A program made the translations under genes and the position numbers. From assembly GCA_018881555.1 (NCBI GenBank), contig JACAXG010000204.1, forward strand, positions 682,001-746,000: a stretch of DNA of 64,000 bases, given 5' to 3'. Shown in pieces: positions 26,301 through 48,426 of this stretch (the first letter of the stretch is position 1; each line of letters opens with the position of its first letter). The notes under the pieces were generated by a model. The model was not told the origin of the DNA. It did no database searches and was given only the letters and a program-made list of their open reading frames with translations. The stretch comes from Amblyornis subalaris (Eukaryota; Chordata; Aves; Passeriformes; Ptilonorhynchidae).

Positions 26301-28635
26301 TCAGTCAGGTAAATAGTCTGGTCAGTCTAAGCATCTGAAAAAAGATGAAAGATCTGCCTTTCACCTGAGACACTTAAACTGACCAGCTTGACTTCTACAG
26401 AGAAATATTTTTTTACCTGAACTACTTCACTCTTTTTTCTTACAATATCTGATATTGATACATGAGATTGCTATGGCTGAAGGTGCATTTCCACTGATAG
26501 GTCTCTCCTGCTTAGTTTTGACAGGGGCAGCCCATCATCATATCCAGTTCTGACACCCTCACCACACAGCTAATATAGATAACATCACAAGTCTATGCTT
26601 CAGATACCCAGAGCTGGGAGACAGACTGTCTGTGAAGCATACAGCTACCAGTGGCTATCAACAATCTGGCAGAGCAGAACTTCAGCTCTTATTCAGTCAG
26701 AACATTCAAAGTCATCAAGTCTCTAGTACCAGGTACAGATCAACACAGTGTAAAAATGTCCTGAAACACAGGAGATGAGAGAATGCTACTAGCCCTTAAC
26801 ACTCACCTCAGGGGGCCTCCAAAATTCTATACCAAAGCTGCTGGGTGGGAAAATCTTCTATTCAGCCAGTCACACATGGAACAACACCGCTCCACCCTTG
26901 GTATAAAACAAGAGCAAGTCTGCTTCTCCCATTCTACAGCTGTATTTCTATGCTGACAGTATCATCTCACAGACAATCCTGCACCACTGAGTGCAGAGTT
27001 TTAGGGCAAAAAAGCCCGTCTAGCTCATATTCTACGGAGGCTGTTGTTGACTGCTTAGATGCTGCCTGCTGATTCTGGGCGTTTTCGTAACATGGACAAT
27101 GTGGCTAGATTGTGCTCTAAGGCACTAACTAGGATTAAACACAGAAAGCTTTAAATGAATCTCCAGCCATTGATCCATCTGAACACTCAACGTTACAATA
27201 TGTTTCACCTTGTTTTAGTTTAAAAGTTCATGAAAAATTCAAAATATCTTATTTACCCAATAGTCCTTGACTGATTCTTCTACATTTAAGTTCGTAAATA
27301 CATACATTATTTAGCCAATACTGCAGTTACAGAATACCATATAAATATTCAGGGACTTTTTAATAAGTGCAGCTTTTTTTCAACAGACCACAACGGTTGC
27401 TTAGAAACATTTACTAGTAGGATACCTGAAACAACAGTAAGAGAAACACCTTCAACGAGCAAAGCACTTGGATAAAATGGAAGAAAGCAGAAAAATACTA
27501 ATTTTTCATTCTCCTCACACACCTTCAAACAAATTATGATGCACAAGAAGATATATAGTATGCATTCACATATGAAAAATAGAAAGGGAAAAAACTTAAA
27601 ATGATAAGCTGAGGGAGCCAAGTTAAGAAATAAAAGAAAAATAATGACGGTCATTTCAAACCCTCAGTTCATAACTTGTCAGAAACTATACCATCAGGAA
27701 CAGACTTAGCCAAAGTTAATCTCTAAAATTGTTACCGAGTTTTAAATAAATAGCCTGACTTTCAAAAGCACTATGTACAAGTTTCCTGCAAATGGCAAAT
27801 TTGTCTTTGTACAGAAATGTTCTTCTTGCCTCTCATTTTTTTGGGGTGCAAGGAGGTGGGGGCGCAACAAGGCAGGGACCCACTTTCCTATAAACATGTT
27901 TAACTACAGTGTTAGTGTCCATGCCCCACTTCTCCCTGATACCGTGCTGTCATTTCGAGTTCAGACTGTCCCCTTGCCAGGAGCCCCAGGGAGACACACA
28001 CACATGAATCTGCTACGCATCCAACAAAACACACGGCCAAAGCCTTTCTGTGCAAGACCTTCCTTGATTCTTCACCAGTGACGACAGCTTGGTGTGTCAG
28101 ATTAAAAAAGGAAAGGAAACAGAAGTGCCTATATTTTCAGAAAAGAAAATTTAACATTACAGGGAAAGTAGGACAGAACAAGCAAGTAAATTCTGTACTA
28201 TGATACCTCCTTTTCTACCATTTGTTCTTTCATTAAGCAAGCCAGTAACTATTTTTCTTCTGAAAAAAAATACTAATTTTACATTAACACAGTAAGATGG
28301 GAAAAGGAGAAAATATGTAAGTGGCCCTAATTTATGTATGCAAGACTAATGTAATGAACAGTACTATGGCAAAACTAAAAGCATTTTATTAAAGTCTCTA
28401 GATAATGCTTATAAAGCTCATTATTCTTCCAGCAAATTAATATTCTATGTCTCACTAACACTATAAGCAAATGAACTGTTTTAGTTCAATTAATATTCAT
28501 GTTAACTGCATGCAAAACCAACTAATTAAGTAGTTCTATAATATTAAGGACATATGTAAACAGAGTATGTGATCAATTTTAAGACTAACCAAGTAAATCA
28601 TGTAGGATTCGTTGTATGAACTTTGCTGGGTCTTC

Positions 28636-28732
28636 AGCAACCTGGTCTACTGGGAGGTGACCCCGCCCAGGCAGGTTGGAACTAGATGATCTTTAAGGTC
28701 CCTTCCAGCCCAAATCATTCTACAAGTCTATG
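28636..28732 (+). mobile_element. CR1 LINE 3' fragment
   Basis: Plus-orientation CR1 tail. CCTGGTCTACTGGGAGGTG is followed by a GGCAGGTTGGAACTAGATGA block, TTTAAGGTCCCTTCCAGCCC and a terminal CATTCTACAAGTCTATG, which corresponds to the mutated octamer end. Only about 100 bases are preserved. Confidence 0.92.
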
Positions 28733-33140
<4,408 letters not shown>

Positions 33141-34038
33141 TTAAGCAGGCTAGCTCCTCACAATGTTTATTTTATTATATTACATTGGAAGATGCTATGA
33201 CTTTATGCAATACATCATTCTTTTCAAAGACAAACATGCAAATTAATGGGCAGCACGGAAGAACAAAGTAAGGACCTGAACCCACCATTACATTTGTGCA
33301 GTCTGATTCCCTGCAGCCATAATGAAGATTCACAGGAATCCTTACAAGCTTAGGGCATGAAGACAGAAAACTCAAATAGGAGAGCTTAGATGATGAGAGA
33401 GGAAGGAAATTCTAGAAAACTTCTCTGTTTCTTAATCTGTAAACTAATCCTTCTTTCACCTTTACTGGCCAAATACAAGTCCAGGAAATAATCATTTTTC
33501 TTGTTAGCTTTCTCCAAACAAAACAGTTTGTCCTTTTCTGGGGATTTTCAAATATGAAGCTGCAGGAGTAAATTTTCCCTTCTGTCTGGGGCATGGCACC
33601 CTGTATCTTGCTGCTCAGTGTAAATAATTGGATCAAGATTAAAAGATGACAATGTGAGAAAGGCTTACAATGATCATTTATTCTGCACCTCAAGAGCAGG
33701 CTATAAAAACAATTATTCTGGTATCACATAGGCAAGAAGATCATTATGCACAGATGATCCTGTAACTATGCTAAAAAACGTGGCTTGGAAATCATGGTTC
33801 TATAAAAGCTCCACAAAAATATTAAGTAATGAGCTTAGGCTAATAAATATTATTGCTCTGCACTTAGGCAATTTCTGTTGCTGAAGGCTCTTAAAGTTCA
33901 GTCTTTTATGATGATGAAACAGCTGACACAACACAGGTGACAGGAGACCAAAGCAATACAACTTTTAGAAAACTCCAATTTTAACTTCCTTTAAGTAAAA
34001 CAATCTTATAGGAAGAGGAAAGAAGAGAAAGAAAAAAA

Positions 34039-34083
34039 AAGATAGATAGATACAGATATATATATGTGCATATACATATATAA
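34039..34083. repeat. GATA / TA-rich microsatellite
   Basis: AGATAGATAGATACAG followed by alternating TATATA, TGTGCATATACATATATA. A compound simple repeat within the intron. Confidence 0.85.
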
Positions 34084-36780
34084 AAGCGTAAGACTAAGCC
34101 TCCACTTCCCCTATCAGACTCACTCATACTCTTAACAGAAAGTTCCATTCAAGGACTGACCCATACATTTGATGATAAGGTGTTTCCCTTCAGAGGGCAC
34201 AGATTTGCTTTCATCTTCCAGTGGAAAAGTCATAAATACCACAACTGGGTCACTTCCCTGGGGTGAACTATAGACAAGCGGTATTCCCCAACTCCAAGAC
34301 CAACCCACAGCCCTTCCCATATCAGCTCAAGCAGACTGCATGAAGTTGGAAATAATAATACCGAAACCCACATTTTTTCTCCACAAACCTAGAGGAAGAC
34401 AAACAACAGATGTCATACAATCAAATTCTTTAAATCAGGGCAGTTTGAAAGCTTGCACCAAACTATCAATTGGAAAGTTTATAAACTACAGGAAAAAAAA
34501 GACATGGATTTAGTGTAAAAACATTCCACTATTCGTATGCCCATGGTCTCACTTATAACCCTGGCCCTGGCCTGGGAAGGTGTGATAACTTCAACCTATT
34601 CCCAGGCCCCTTCCCCTCCTCTCACAGGCTGTCAAAAGGGTTGTGCACACAGCATTAAAGAAGCGCGGTAAAGAGAACCAGATGTATTAATTCTGGACCC
34701 ATACCAACACTTCTGCACTCCTTAGCTAAGCAGACAACAAACTTCTGAGAAATATCCATCACACATCCTTGGTGTGGATGCAGTAAAACCACACTACATT
34801 TGCCACAGGCTCCAGACAGTGGCTTTCACATCTAACCACAGCCCACTTGTTTCCTCCAAGTCCAGAGCAACCACCTAAGTGACTACAGCGCACATGACCT
34901 TCCTTCACATAATCAGTGAAAGACGCCAGAATTTTAAAAAAATCGATTGGAAAAACACAGCAAAGACAGCAACGACCATGTGGATGAAAGACAAGAAGGA
35001 AACAGAAAAGGAAAGAGAGGACAAGTATAATCTCCAGGACACTGTAAGGAAGGAAGCTTGCTTAGTAACTTGCAGGAGGGATGCTGCATGAGAAAATTTC
35101 TGGACAACTGAAATGCTGGGCTATGCTAGCACCCAATAACACTAAAATCAAACAACAGTATAAGAAAATAAGGTAAGAAAGAACAGAGCACTAGAGAAAT
35201 CAGACTAAACCTAGCAGGTTCTACTCATCTCTAGATTCTGTGATTTGTTGCTTGTATCAGTGTGCATCACATTCATGTGCTGTGTTTGTATTTAACACAG
35301 ATCACAGCAAGCTGTCACACTCCCAGACACATGAATATATTGTGCCACATATCTTATGCAGTAAATGACTGAGAACAGTAAGTGATCTTAGAAGAAATGT
35401 GGCAGTATGTGTTTATGTATCACAAAGCAGGAGACAGCCCATAAAGGGCAGGCAAGACACAAAAGATGGTTACTCACAGGAGGTGGCAAAAGGAAGTTAA
35501 AGAAAAGGAATACAAGAATGTCATCAGATTATGCTGGATTTATGTCACTTCCTATACATAGCTCAGTGAGGTGGGTTTTTTTAAGTCCTTATTTCTTTGC
35601 TTTCTGGCAGTAAAGAATAGACGATTTTTAACAGAACTATGGAGGACTTCACTGATGCTGTAAAAAAAACATTACAAGGCTCATAATGCTCCTCAAAAGT
35701 ACTTTCACCCACTATTCATCCATTTGGGCCAGAAAAGAGCAGTGAAAGAATGAAGGCACAACTACAAACGGCACAACTGCTCCACTGAGCAACATGCTGG
35801 TGTCCAGCTCCATTATTCCTGTTCCAAGGATCAAACAGAGGACTGACAGCTGAGAGCAAAGATGATGAATCAGTAGAACTATTCCTTCCATTTAGTGCAT
35901 GCAACATTTTCTTGCATGCAATTCACATTCGCCTACCTTGTGCCACAGGATATGCACCAACTTCATTTAAGATTTGTTTTAAATTCAACAGTTCAAAGCC
36001 TATATAATTATAGATGCATTTGAATAAATATTTTATTTTACAGGAGCGCTTGTTTAGAAAAAGAAAAACTCAAAACACAAATACATTGACAAACAGCTCT
36101 CTGAGGACATCAGCCTTAGGGTTAAAATTAATTCCTAGTTCAACAATTGTTATTGTGTGCTGCCAAGTCCACTGCTGATCCTTGTATTTCTGTCTGAGCT
36201 AAAGAAGGAATTGATCAAGAAGTTTGCTGATGACACTGACTCATTCCACTGAGTAAGCAGGACTGATGCTCTCAGGTGAAATTTTTGAAGCACTGCACAA
36301 GTCAACAGCACTTCAAGTTCTATTTGTTTAATGAAAAACTGACATGCACAAGAAAGAGCCATAATAATACTCACAGCAACACTACACTAGGGACAGAACT
36401 CAACTCCTTCTGGCTGAAGGCACTGACAAACTTTACAAATGAAGAGTTGAAAAGCCAATTAAAAATGGCACCTTCTATTTTTTAAAATTTTAAAAAATTA
36501 GTTTTTACCAAGAGAAATCTGAAATGCATTAAGAACATTGTGGCTCAGCTAGTTAAGACAGAAGACAAACTAAACAAAAAGAGACATTTAGACATTGGAA
36601 ACTTCACTGATCAGTCCTACAGTCCTTGGGAACACTTATCTTTTAGGAAACACTGACCTGGTATTAGTCTGCCAACTAGTTAGTAAAGATGAAAATATTT
36701 TGGTGACCACTCCTGAAAACCACAAATTTTAGATTCCAAGCAAAGACTGGGATCTGGAACAGGAAAGACCACCATGGGCC

Positions 36781-36862
36781 AAAAAAAACCAAAACAAAAA
36801 ATAAAACAAAACAAAAACAAACCAAAAACAAACCAAAACAAAAACCAACAAACCCCACCACA
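36781..36862. repeat. A-rich (AAAAC)n simple repeat
   Basis: About 80 bases of AAAAC, AAACC and AAAAAC units with almost no G or T. It produces the artefactual Lys/Asn/Gln-rich frame on the plus strand and a Phe/Val-rich frame on the minus strand. Confidence 0.9.
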
Positions 36863-37599
36863 GACACAAGGGCCAAGACAAGGCCATCATGCAAAGCCCT
36901 GCACACATAGATATGGAATGAAATCAGTATCCCAACCGAAGATGCACTCCAAAAAGACAAAAACGTAATTTTTGTGCAAGCATCAGGGTTCACAAATCTG
37001 ATACATTTTACTCAAGTATCACATGCAGTTTGTATAAATTAAAAAAAAAAAACCACTGGGCGCCCAAAACCTAATTGAAATTGCTACACAATGGATAAAT
37101 TTTACTATATGCAACTTGCAAAATACAAAACTAGATTTCACAGCATGAATTTATAGCTACAAATGACTTTTTAAGCACAGAAGGTAAGTGTGATTGGTGA
37201 TACAATAATCCTGGGCATGCTTTACCTATCAACAAAAAGTAATTTCCAGACAAGCTTAGGGATGTCTCATTTGCAGTCTCACTGCCTGACCAATTAAGAG
37301 AACTGCAGCACAATATTGCTCCTAAAGTAACATACAAAAAAAAAAAAAAATAAGAGATTTTGACATTAAAGCTAGGTAACAATTTGGTTAAATATGAAGC
37401 AGTGTAACCCAGGAGAGAAGGCAACCCAAGAGGTCAAACACACAAAATTTGTAATAAAAACCACAGGCAAGCTGTCCTTCAAATGTTGCCTTTTTTAAGC
37501 ACCTAAAATCAGAAGCTAGACAATGTTAAGGAGATAAAGTAAGTGGTTACCTTTCTTTGAAGGCCTCCAGGTACATAATGGACAAACTGCACACAAGAT

Positions 37600-37975
37600 G
37601 TAGACCCAAAATGCACACATAATACAGGAGTTCGACACTTTTAAGGTTTGACAAATTTGCATATTCGACCCAAATCTTCCAATTAGAGGTTTTCGGTTTG
37701 CACCCGCTGGTTTGGCCGCCCACTGAGGCCCCCCCTAACTTCCACCTCTACTTTTGTTTATAATTTATGGGACATCAGACAGCGAAATGTCCCTGGTTCC
37801 CAGACAGGGTGTTACGAATGTCCCGTTATGAGACATGAGGTCCTTGGTTCTGAAAGGAACAAGATTATGGAAGGGTTTTAGGAATGTGTTTTGTCTTTCT
37901 GTTTAACAGGGTACAGAAAATACTAGCTAAGAATCTATATAGTTATACAATAAAAGGCTACGGAGCTACAATTAT
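37600..37975 (+). mobile_element. possible ERV solo LTR
   Basis: A compositionally distinct block containing TTGCACCCGCTGGTTTGGCC and an ACTGAGGCCCCCCCTAAC stretch. Near its end it has a TATA-like TCTATATAG at about 37935 and an AATAAA at 37949-37954, followed by GGCTACGGAGCTACA. This order (GC-rich upstream part, TATA-like, polyadenylation signal, short tail) resembles a short LTR in plus orientation. No target-site duplication or family match was established, so the call is tentative. Confidence 0.33.
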
Positions 37976-40900
37976 ATGAAAAATAAAAAAGCAAAAATCT
38001 CTTTGGCATCATAAAGATCTTAAAGACTGAAGAAAAACAGCAGAGACACACTACGACAGTTTTACTGCCCTCCTCTGCAATGGTTTCTAAACCATTTCTA
38101 ACCAAATTAACATTCTGTTTTGATACCCATTTTCACCTTTTGTTGGAAAATTCCAATTTCAGTTGGTCAATTTTTAAACTTCGTATCAGGATAAAAAATC
38201 CACATAGAGCTAAGCTAGTAGAAAAGACTAGTACCCTACAAAGGGTGTAGGAATCCAGAGTCTTGGGAAGGGGGAAGCATTTTCTCAATAAGGGACAAGG
38301 GCGGTCTGAAGACTGTTTTAGTAGCTGCCAGTTACAAGTCATTCTGGGCATGCCAGTTATCTTAGCCAGAAAGAAACAAATATAATAGCAAAAACCATCT
38401 TGTGTCTCATTTGGAAAGGGAAATCACTCCCTCCCATGGGTGAATAAGGGCATCATGACACCTTTCTACCTAAATTGCTTTTGAAGATTTGTTTGCAATG
38501 ACAACAGGAAGCCAGCTTTCTCCATGTTTATCTTATTTGAAAAAAGAAAGAATATAAAGTAGTTAGATACCAATTTTCATCACTAAAAACAAAAATTAAA
38601 CTTTCATGAACTGTTCCACATCACTTAGTCAATGCCCCTGCTCACTCAAAAGCAAATTGCCTATGTGAGCTGGAAAGGCATGTGTGAACAGGAGAGAAGT
38701 ATTTATGACGTATCTGTCTTAACCAGGAGCCCCAAAGTCATGGAACTATGGCTGTGTATCAGTTAGGAGTGAAGTGAATGCTTGCAAGCACACACACACT
38801 CACACTCTCTTCTAAGGAGTTATGATCCTCTCCATTCAGCCAAATGCCAAGACAGAGAGCTCTCAAAATCTGCATATCACTTAAAGTATTCCACTCTAGA
38901 ATACTTCATAATCATTCTCAGTGTGGTGTCTAGCAAGTCCTTAATGTTCAAGAGTCAACTGGCTATGTCCCAGCGGGCCCTGTGCTGCTCCTCCTCAGAA
39001 GAGGCTAATGTGTCCTGACACTGGCAGCGAGTACGAGCACAAGAATCTTTCTGTGACTTCACCATGTCATTGCTCATTTCATTACATAAGCTGATGACTG
39101 CTTCAGGAGCAGCCTGCAGTAATAAAAGCTCAGAGAGAGTCTTCTTTGCCTCTTTGGAAAGGACTTTGCTTACAGGGAGAGAGAAAATTTGCTCTTACTG
39201 TGCCACTTTCACCACCACGCCAGGAGCACCTTGCTGAAAGCATGAAGGTGCCACGCTGGTTACTTTTGAAAATAGTGACTGATCACACTCGAGGATCCCC
39301 CATTTGCTCACAAAGCACTTTGGCAATCATGGGCATGACTCATTCCACTCAGAAATTCCTCTACAAAACTGATCTTAAAAGAATCTGCTGATACAATGAA
39401 TTAAAAAGCTCAAATTAGCAACATTTGAGTATTTTAAACTTTGGTTCCTGTCTGCCTCTCTCATTTCACCTTAAAAGGATACATTCAAAGAAAGGCAAGA
39501 TAATGGTTAGATTTACAGGTGGCAGAATAGATCAAAAACTACAATTATTTAGCCTGGAAAGGAGGATTACAAAGGACACAGCTGTCTCAAAATCCAATTT
39601 CATAAAGTCCCAAACAGCTAACATGATGTCAGACACTGGAATCCCTAGCAGCAGATCTTTATAGCCCAGAAACTCTTTTTTTCCCAAGGAAAATTATGTT
39701 CATATAGCCAGCATTAGAATTTACTGATACCAAGACAGTCTTACATTGCTGCATACTAGTGAATGCACTGGCACACATCCTCTCATTGTTCAAAAGTGCA
39801 GTGGGAATGAGAGCTGGAGGAAGAGAAGTAAAAAGTAGGAAGAGAAAGAAAAGTACAGGAGAGCTCTCTTCTTCAGCAGTCACAGAAGTCGGGGAAAGAC
39901 CACTACCCTGAACTGCTGAAGCAAAACCTGGTTGAAATTCAAGCCCCAAGAGTTAATCATATTTTGCAACTGGTTTCCAAACAAACAGAATTTTACCACT
40001 TTACAACAGCCTTCATGTAGCTACTTACTGACCAATCTATTTCTGTTCACCATCCTGTAACATGCACGAATTAGCCTCAACTACCATTCATAAATCGTAG
40101 CAAAATAAGGAACAGGGAGGCATAGCCCAAGTGAGACCTTTATTATTCCAAGTATTTACTGCAGGACAACGTTTCTGCCAAACTTTCAGCATTCTGCTGG
40201 TCCTTTTTCTTCTCCAAAGTAGCAAAGAATGTTCTACTGCTTGTAAAAACCCTCCATCATTGCACAACTAAGGATGAAAATTATGGAGAGTTTTAAAAAA
40301 GTGACGAGGTGAGCGGAATTAAAGTTCAACTTCCCTATTACTCTGCAAAGGACTTTTAATTACATCCAATAAAAATATGATTAGGTTTAAAAATAAAAGA
40401 GAACTAAGTATAAAATAATAGTGTTCCACTAATTTTACTTTTCAAAATTAATGTTGCTGCACCTTCTATTTTTCTTCAAAGAAATGTCAGGCAGAAATAT
40501 CAAACTGTCCTCAGGGAAAAATCACAGCATCGGAGATTTAAGAAGAATCCCATGCTCGAATGAATTAGTGTACTACTATTCACTAGGGAGCAGTGTATTA
40601 TGAGGAACAATGTAATAAAAGGCTTTTTTTAATATTAGAATATACCTCTATATATCAACAGTGGCAACAGTGTCCGAATAGCTCCAACATCTGACAATTT
40701 GTAACCAGACTTCCCACCAATCTACTCTTTATGACAGTCTTAACTATACATTTTCTAACACAAGGCATGATAAAATAGAGTTGCAAGCATGAAGAACTTT
40801 AGAAATTACTAAAATACTGTATGGCAAGAGATCCTGTATTAGTACAAATTATTAGCAGGTAAAATGGTCCACTGGATAAGGACAATCAGAGAGAAAATAT

Positions 40901-41889
40901 TCCTAACTGCACCAGAGGGTTATTGCATGACCTTGAGCAAGTAACTTAATTTCTCTAATTTTCCAAATTTTCCTGTATAAAAAGGACAGTAATGCTTGCC
41001 AATTATTGCACAGACATATAAGATCTATGTCAAAAAGCATTTCATTGATATCAGAGAACCTGCATTTTGTTCTAGAAAAACTTTGCCCTTAAAAATTCTA
41101 AGCACGTACACCAACTTTTAGCCCAAAGGACCTGGGATGATCTCACAAGACTTTCCCCACTGATGTGGCAAAGCCTGCCAAAGGCCCATGTGTTCCTCCT
41201 AATTTTTACAGCCCCTATGTAGGAAGCAGACTTCCAGAGATTCAGAGGTGTTAGGGACAAGGACTAGGACCAAAATCTCCTCACTCTAATTCAACCTCTT
41301 CTTCACATCTTTTACCTTTGCGAATGTAACTAGCACTGGAATGAAACTTAGAAACTAAGACTTTCTGCTGAAGCTGAGAAACTTGCACTATTTCTGCCTC
41401 TCCTTTCAAAGAGCAGGTAGAACCTGAAGAAATTAAGGGAAGAAAGAAGAATAAAAGTTTGGCTAGGTAAATTAAAATTAGAGGCAAATACTAAACAACA
41501 TTTCATCCACAAGGTCAGCAACCCACCTTTAATGTACCCCTGACAAATAATAAGCACTACAAAGTTTCATAGCAACAAAGTTTGCCATTTCCAAAAGCAA
41601 AATGTGTTTATTTATAGCACTTGATACATGCAACAAACAAAATTCTAGCCCTGTGATTAGGTTTATATGGATGAACTACTGCTGGTCACAGAACTTTGGC
41701 TTTTGTTTTAAATATATATTTAGGGGTTCAGGAAGCAAGGAAAAACCAACCAGGCTGCTTCATTGTTCATACATCTTCCAGCAAGAAAAATTACCTTGTG
41801 CAAATATTCAGTTTTACAATGCAGTTGATGTTAATTAGAAGAATGACTCTCTTTAAACATAATGCATTTTCAGGTGATGCTTCTTCTTA

Positions 41890-45751
<3,862 letters not shown>

Positions 45752-45891
45752 CTGCTGCCCTGTCAGATCTCCCGTACTTCTATCAGGATCCATGGAAACA
45801 GAAGCAACAGCTACAGGCACCTTCAGTTCAGTTTGACCTGTTTGATATTTTGGCAAATACCTTGTTCTTAAATTTCCTTTTGTAGACACTC
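45752..45891 (-). CDS. KIAA1328: KIAA1328 (hinderin) coding exon 3
   Basis: 140-base exon, about residues 24-69. The acceptor is CATTTACAG and the donor CAG|GTCAGT. The first two bases complete a glycine codon begun in the previous exon; the exon ends in phase 0. The translation GVSTKGNLRTRYL... VASVSMDPDRSTGDLTGQQ aligns with the less conserved N-terminal stretch of hinderin (GIS..GN.RSR... and ASISME). It is polar and probably disordered. Conservation is lower than in the next two exons, so assignment rests on position, phase agreement on both sides and the scattered identities. Confidence 0.9.
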
Positions 45892-47567
45892 CTGTAAATG
45901 AAACACAAGCAGAGCACACAGATTATAAAGTGAAAAGGGACCCAACTCTTGCCTTGTTCTTCCACAAAGGCATCCTTGCCTTAGCAGCTCTTTTTGAAAA
46001 GAATGAGGATCTCGGGCATATGTTTGCAGTTCCCCCTCAGCCTCTCACTCCATACAAACTTTCATTAAGATGAATATATCAGCAGAAAAAGAGATGCACG
46101 GCACTGAAGCACACCCAGCCACAACGAACATTAAATTCCGAAATGCACATCATGTCTTCTGACTGAGGTTCAGAGCAAAAAAACTGTGTTTGATTAAGAT
46201 GCAAAAGCATAAAATTGAGCTTCTGCTTTGATACTCAAAGACAGTAAGGAACCAATCAGCAGTAAAGCTCTTAAAAGTACCACTCTCATGATAAAATACC
46301 ACTTTTTCTGTCATACAGCCAACCTATTGATGCTCAGGCTGTTTGTTCCTTTCAGGAGCAGGCATATGAGTAAGGCAACACTGCAGTGCACACTCCACAG
46401 ATCATTCGTCAAACACTTCCTGCCACAATTTGAATTAGATCACCACTACAAACGGTAAGAACATGAAAGCACTGAAAATCCTGATGCTGCAAATACAAAG
46501 TGCCAACACTGACACTAGCACTAAAACCTCCCAGGGCCATATTAAAGCCCATAGCTTCTTGGTACTGCCTCAAGGTTCGATTTTTGACTGTTCAGAAGCG
46601 CAAAAAGTTTTGAACAAAAAAATATTAATTTTATATGAGCAGATAAATTACATTTATTTGCGTAATGAATTTCAGAAGTGTACCAGCAATTCAAATGAAA
46701 GAACTAAAATTATAAGGTGTCATCTCCATGCTCGTACATAAGGAAAAGCAAAGTTCCTGAAATTCTCTTCCACAGATGAGGAAGAACATTTCCCAGAGTG
46801 AATTGATTTCCACCATTTAGGATCACTGCTTTCTTTCCAGGGAACAGAGAAAAACAATCTGACATTGCCCAGCTTAAAAATCTCTGCATGAGTTTTATAG
46901 CTAGCACAGTTCAACAGCGATGTTTGGCCAGTAGTTTTGAAGCGTAACCATGCTACTCCAAACCTAAAGAGTACAATTCCTCAAAATTTGTAACTGCTGG
47001 ATGACATATACAGAATTTTAGTCTAGAGTTAACCATCCCCAGATATGTTTTCAGGACCTCGTGTCACTTTGGGAGCTGCGTTTGAAAACACTTAGCAAAT
47101 TCCAAAAGACAACTAAGAACACTCATCTTCACGCCAGCAATGTACACAAGTGTGCACTCGGTAAATCAAGGCCAAAAGAACTAATAAAAAAAAATAATTG
47201 CTTTTTCTGTACACAATGAATCTTCATTTCAATTGATATCTTCAAAATTTACAAAAGACCTGAACACCTCTAATGCTTCAACATTCCTTGGAGACCACAT
47301 TAAAAATTCAGCTTGCCTTATAAATTGGATAAAGCCATGCTGTACCTGCAACAGGAACAACTCCCCTGAAACTATTCATCTTGTACAGCGTGCTTATCTA
47401 AGCAGCAGAGCATAAATCTTTTGCTATAATCATCTATTTCCCATTACAACTTATGATGACTCTCTACCTTACACACTTACGTACACAAATTGTACTACCT
47501 GAAAAGACATTGCAAATTTTATCATTCACAGGAAAAAACTTTGTTTACATCTATTAGAAAGTCATAC
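45892..47567. other. KIAA1328 intron 2
   Basis: GT-AG intron between the 36-base exon and exon 3. AT-rich, with no repeats or genes recognised. Confidence 0.75.
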
Positions 47568-47603
47568 CTGAAACAGATACCAGTGGCTCTTCTTCATCAG
47601 AAG
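47568..47603 (-). CDS. KIAA1328: KIAA1328 (hinderin) coding exon 2, 36-base micro-exon
   Basis: Predicted from the minus strand. A pyrimidine-rich tract (CTCTTTTTATTACCTTTAAC) leads to GCAG, then 36 bases encoding (A)SDEEEPLVSVS(G), followed by TTTCAG|GTATGAC. The peptide resembles the human FSDEEQSVVYVPG segment that directly precedes the part encoded by exon 3. Both ends are phase 1, so it joins exon 1 and exon 3 exactly and could be skipped without breaking the frame. A slightly upstream acceptor (ACAAAG at 47614) would lengthen it to 46 bases, but then the phase with exon 1 fails. It was found by matching phase and motif rather than by a long open frame. Confidence 0.68.
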
Positions 47604-48426
47604 CTGCATGTGGCTTTGTTAAAGGTAATAAAAAGAGAACAAGCTTGGCTCTTTAAACAGAACTGTAGAAATAAGTACTTTGTCTCCTAATTTTACACAG
47701 CTGTTGGTAAGAAAACAAACTGTTAACATTTCAGGAGCAAGAAAAGCAAGGAAAACTTGGTCCAAAAAAAAACACCACCATAGAGGTTGCTAAAGCAAAA
47801 GGCATTACTCCTTCTTCACTGTGCATTAACTTTCAGCCTGTAAAGATTATCTTAAGAGTTACCTTTGCAAAAGATCCCAGGGACCAGCCCTGGTCACAAG
47901 TGCAATTACTAACCCAATGAAGCAATATTTATTTTAATTTAAACAGTTTATCATTATATAAGGAATCTTTTGATGTGTAGAAAACAAATTCTGAAACAGG
48001 GTTTATTCATACAGCAATGAAATACGTTTTGGGCAATACATTCTAAGAAACATAAATGAGGATAAATGCAAAAGGTTTCAAAGGAAGTTGGTCATTCTCA
48101 TCTGATCATTACACGATGAGCAATACATAAAAGCCTGAGGACTGATTTTCTTTAAGAATTTTGAAGAACTTTCAAATATCCCAGCGTTTTAACTATTACA
48201 TTACTTGACCACAGAAAACACTTAAAAATCAGAAAGAACAGGGCACCGTATTATTTATGCTATGTTAGCAGCCACTGAACTTGAACCTCTGTCCCCCAGA
48301 AGCCACTAAAAATAAGATTCAATATAATTCAGGGAAGGGTGTAAACCATACTGTCTTCCTTAAAGCAGCAGTTTCATTTAGCTGAACATAATGATTGTTA
48401 TTCCCACATAAATAACTACCATACTT

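Larger units (their letters stand above)
9673..28635. other. KIAA1328 intron 5, central part: no gene seen
   Basis: About 19 kb of AT-rich, CpG-poor DNA. I find no exon of KIAA1328 or any other gene, and no full mobile element. Small local structures are listed separately: a hairpin and direct repeat near 10579-10632, a 39-base tandem duplication near 11100-11160, and a CA repeat near 14323. Several stretches (for example 23900-24330, 25870-25970) are rich in TAAT cores and octamer-like ATGCAAAT without repeat character. They could be conserved non-coding elements, but conservation cannot be judged from one sequence. Confidence 0.55.

Noticed and set aside
36774..36993. Lys/Asn/Gln-rich plus frame and Phe/Val-rich minus frame
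   Set aside because: Both are translations of an (AAAAC)n simple repeat.
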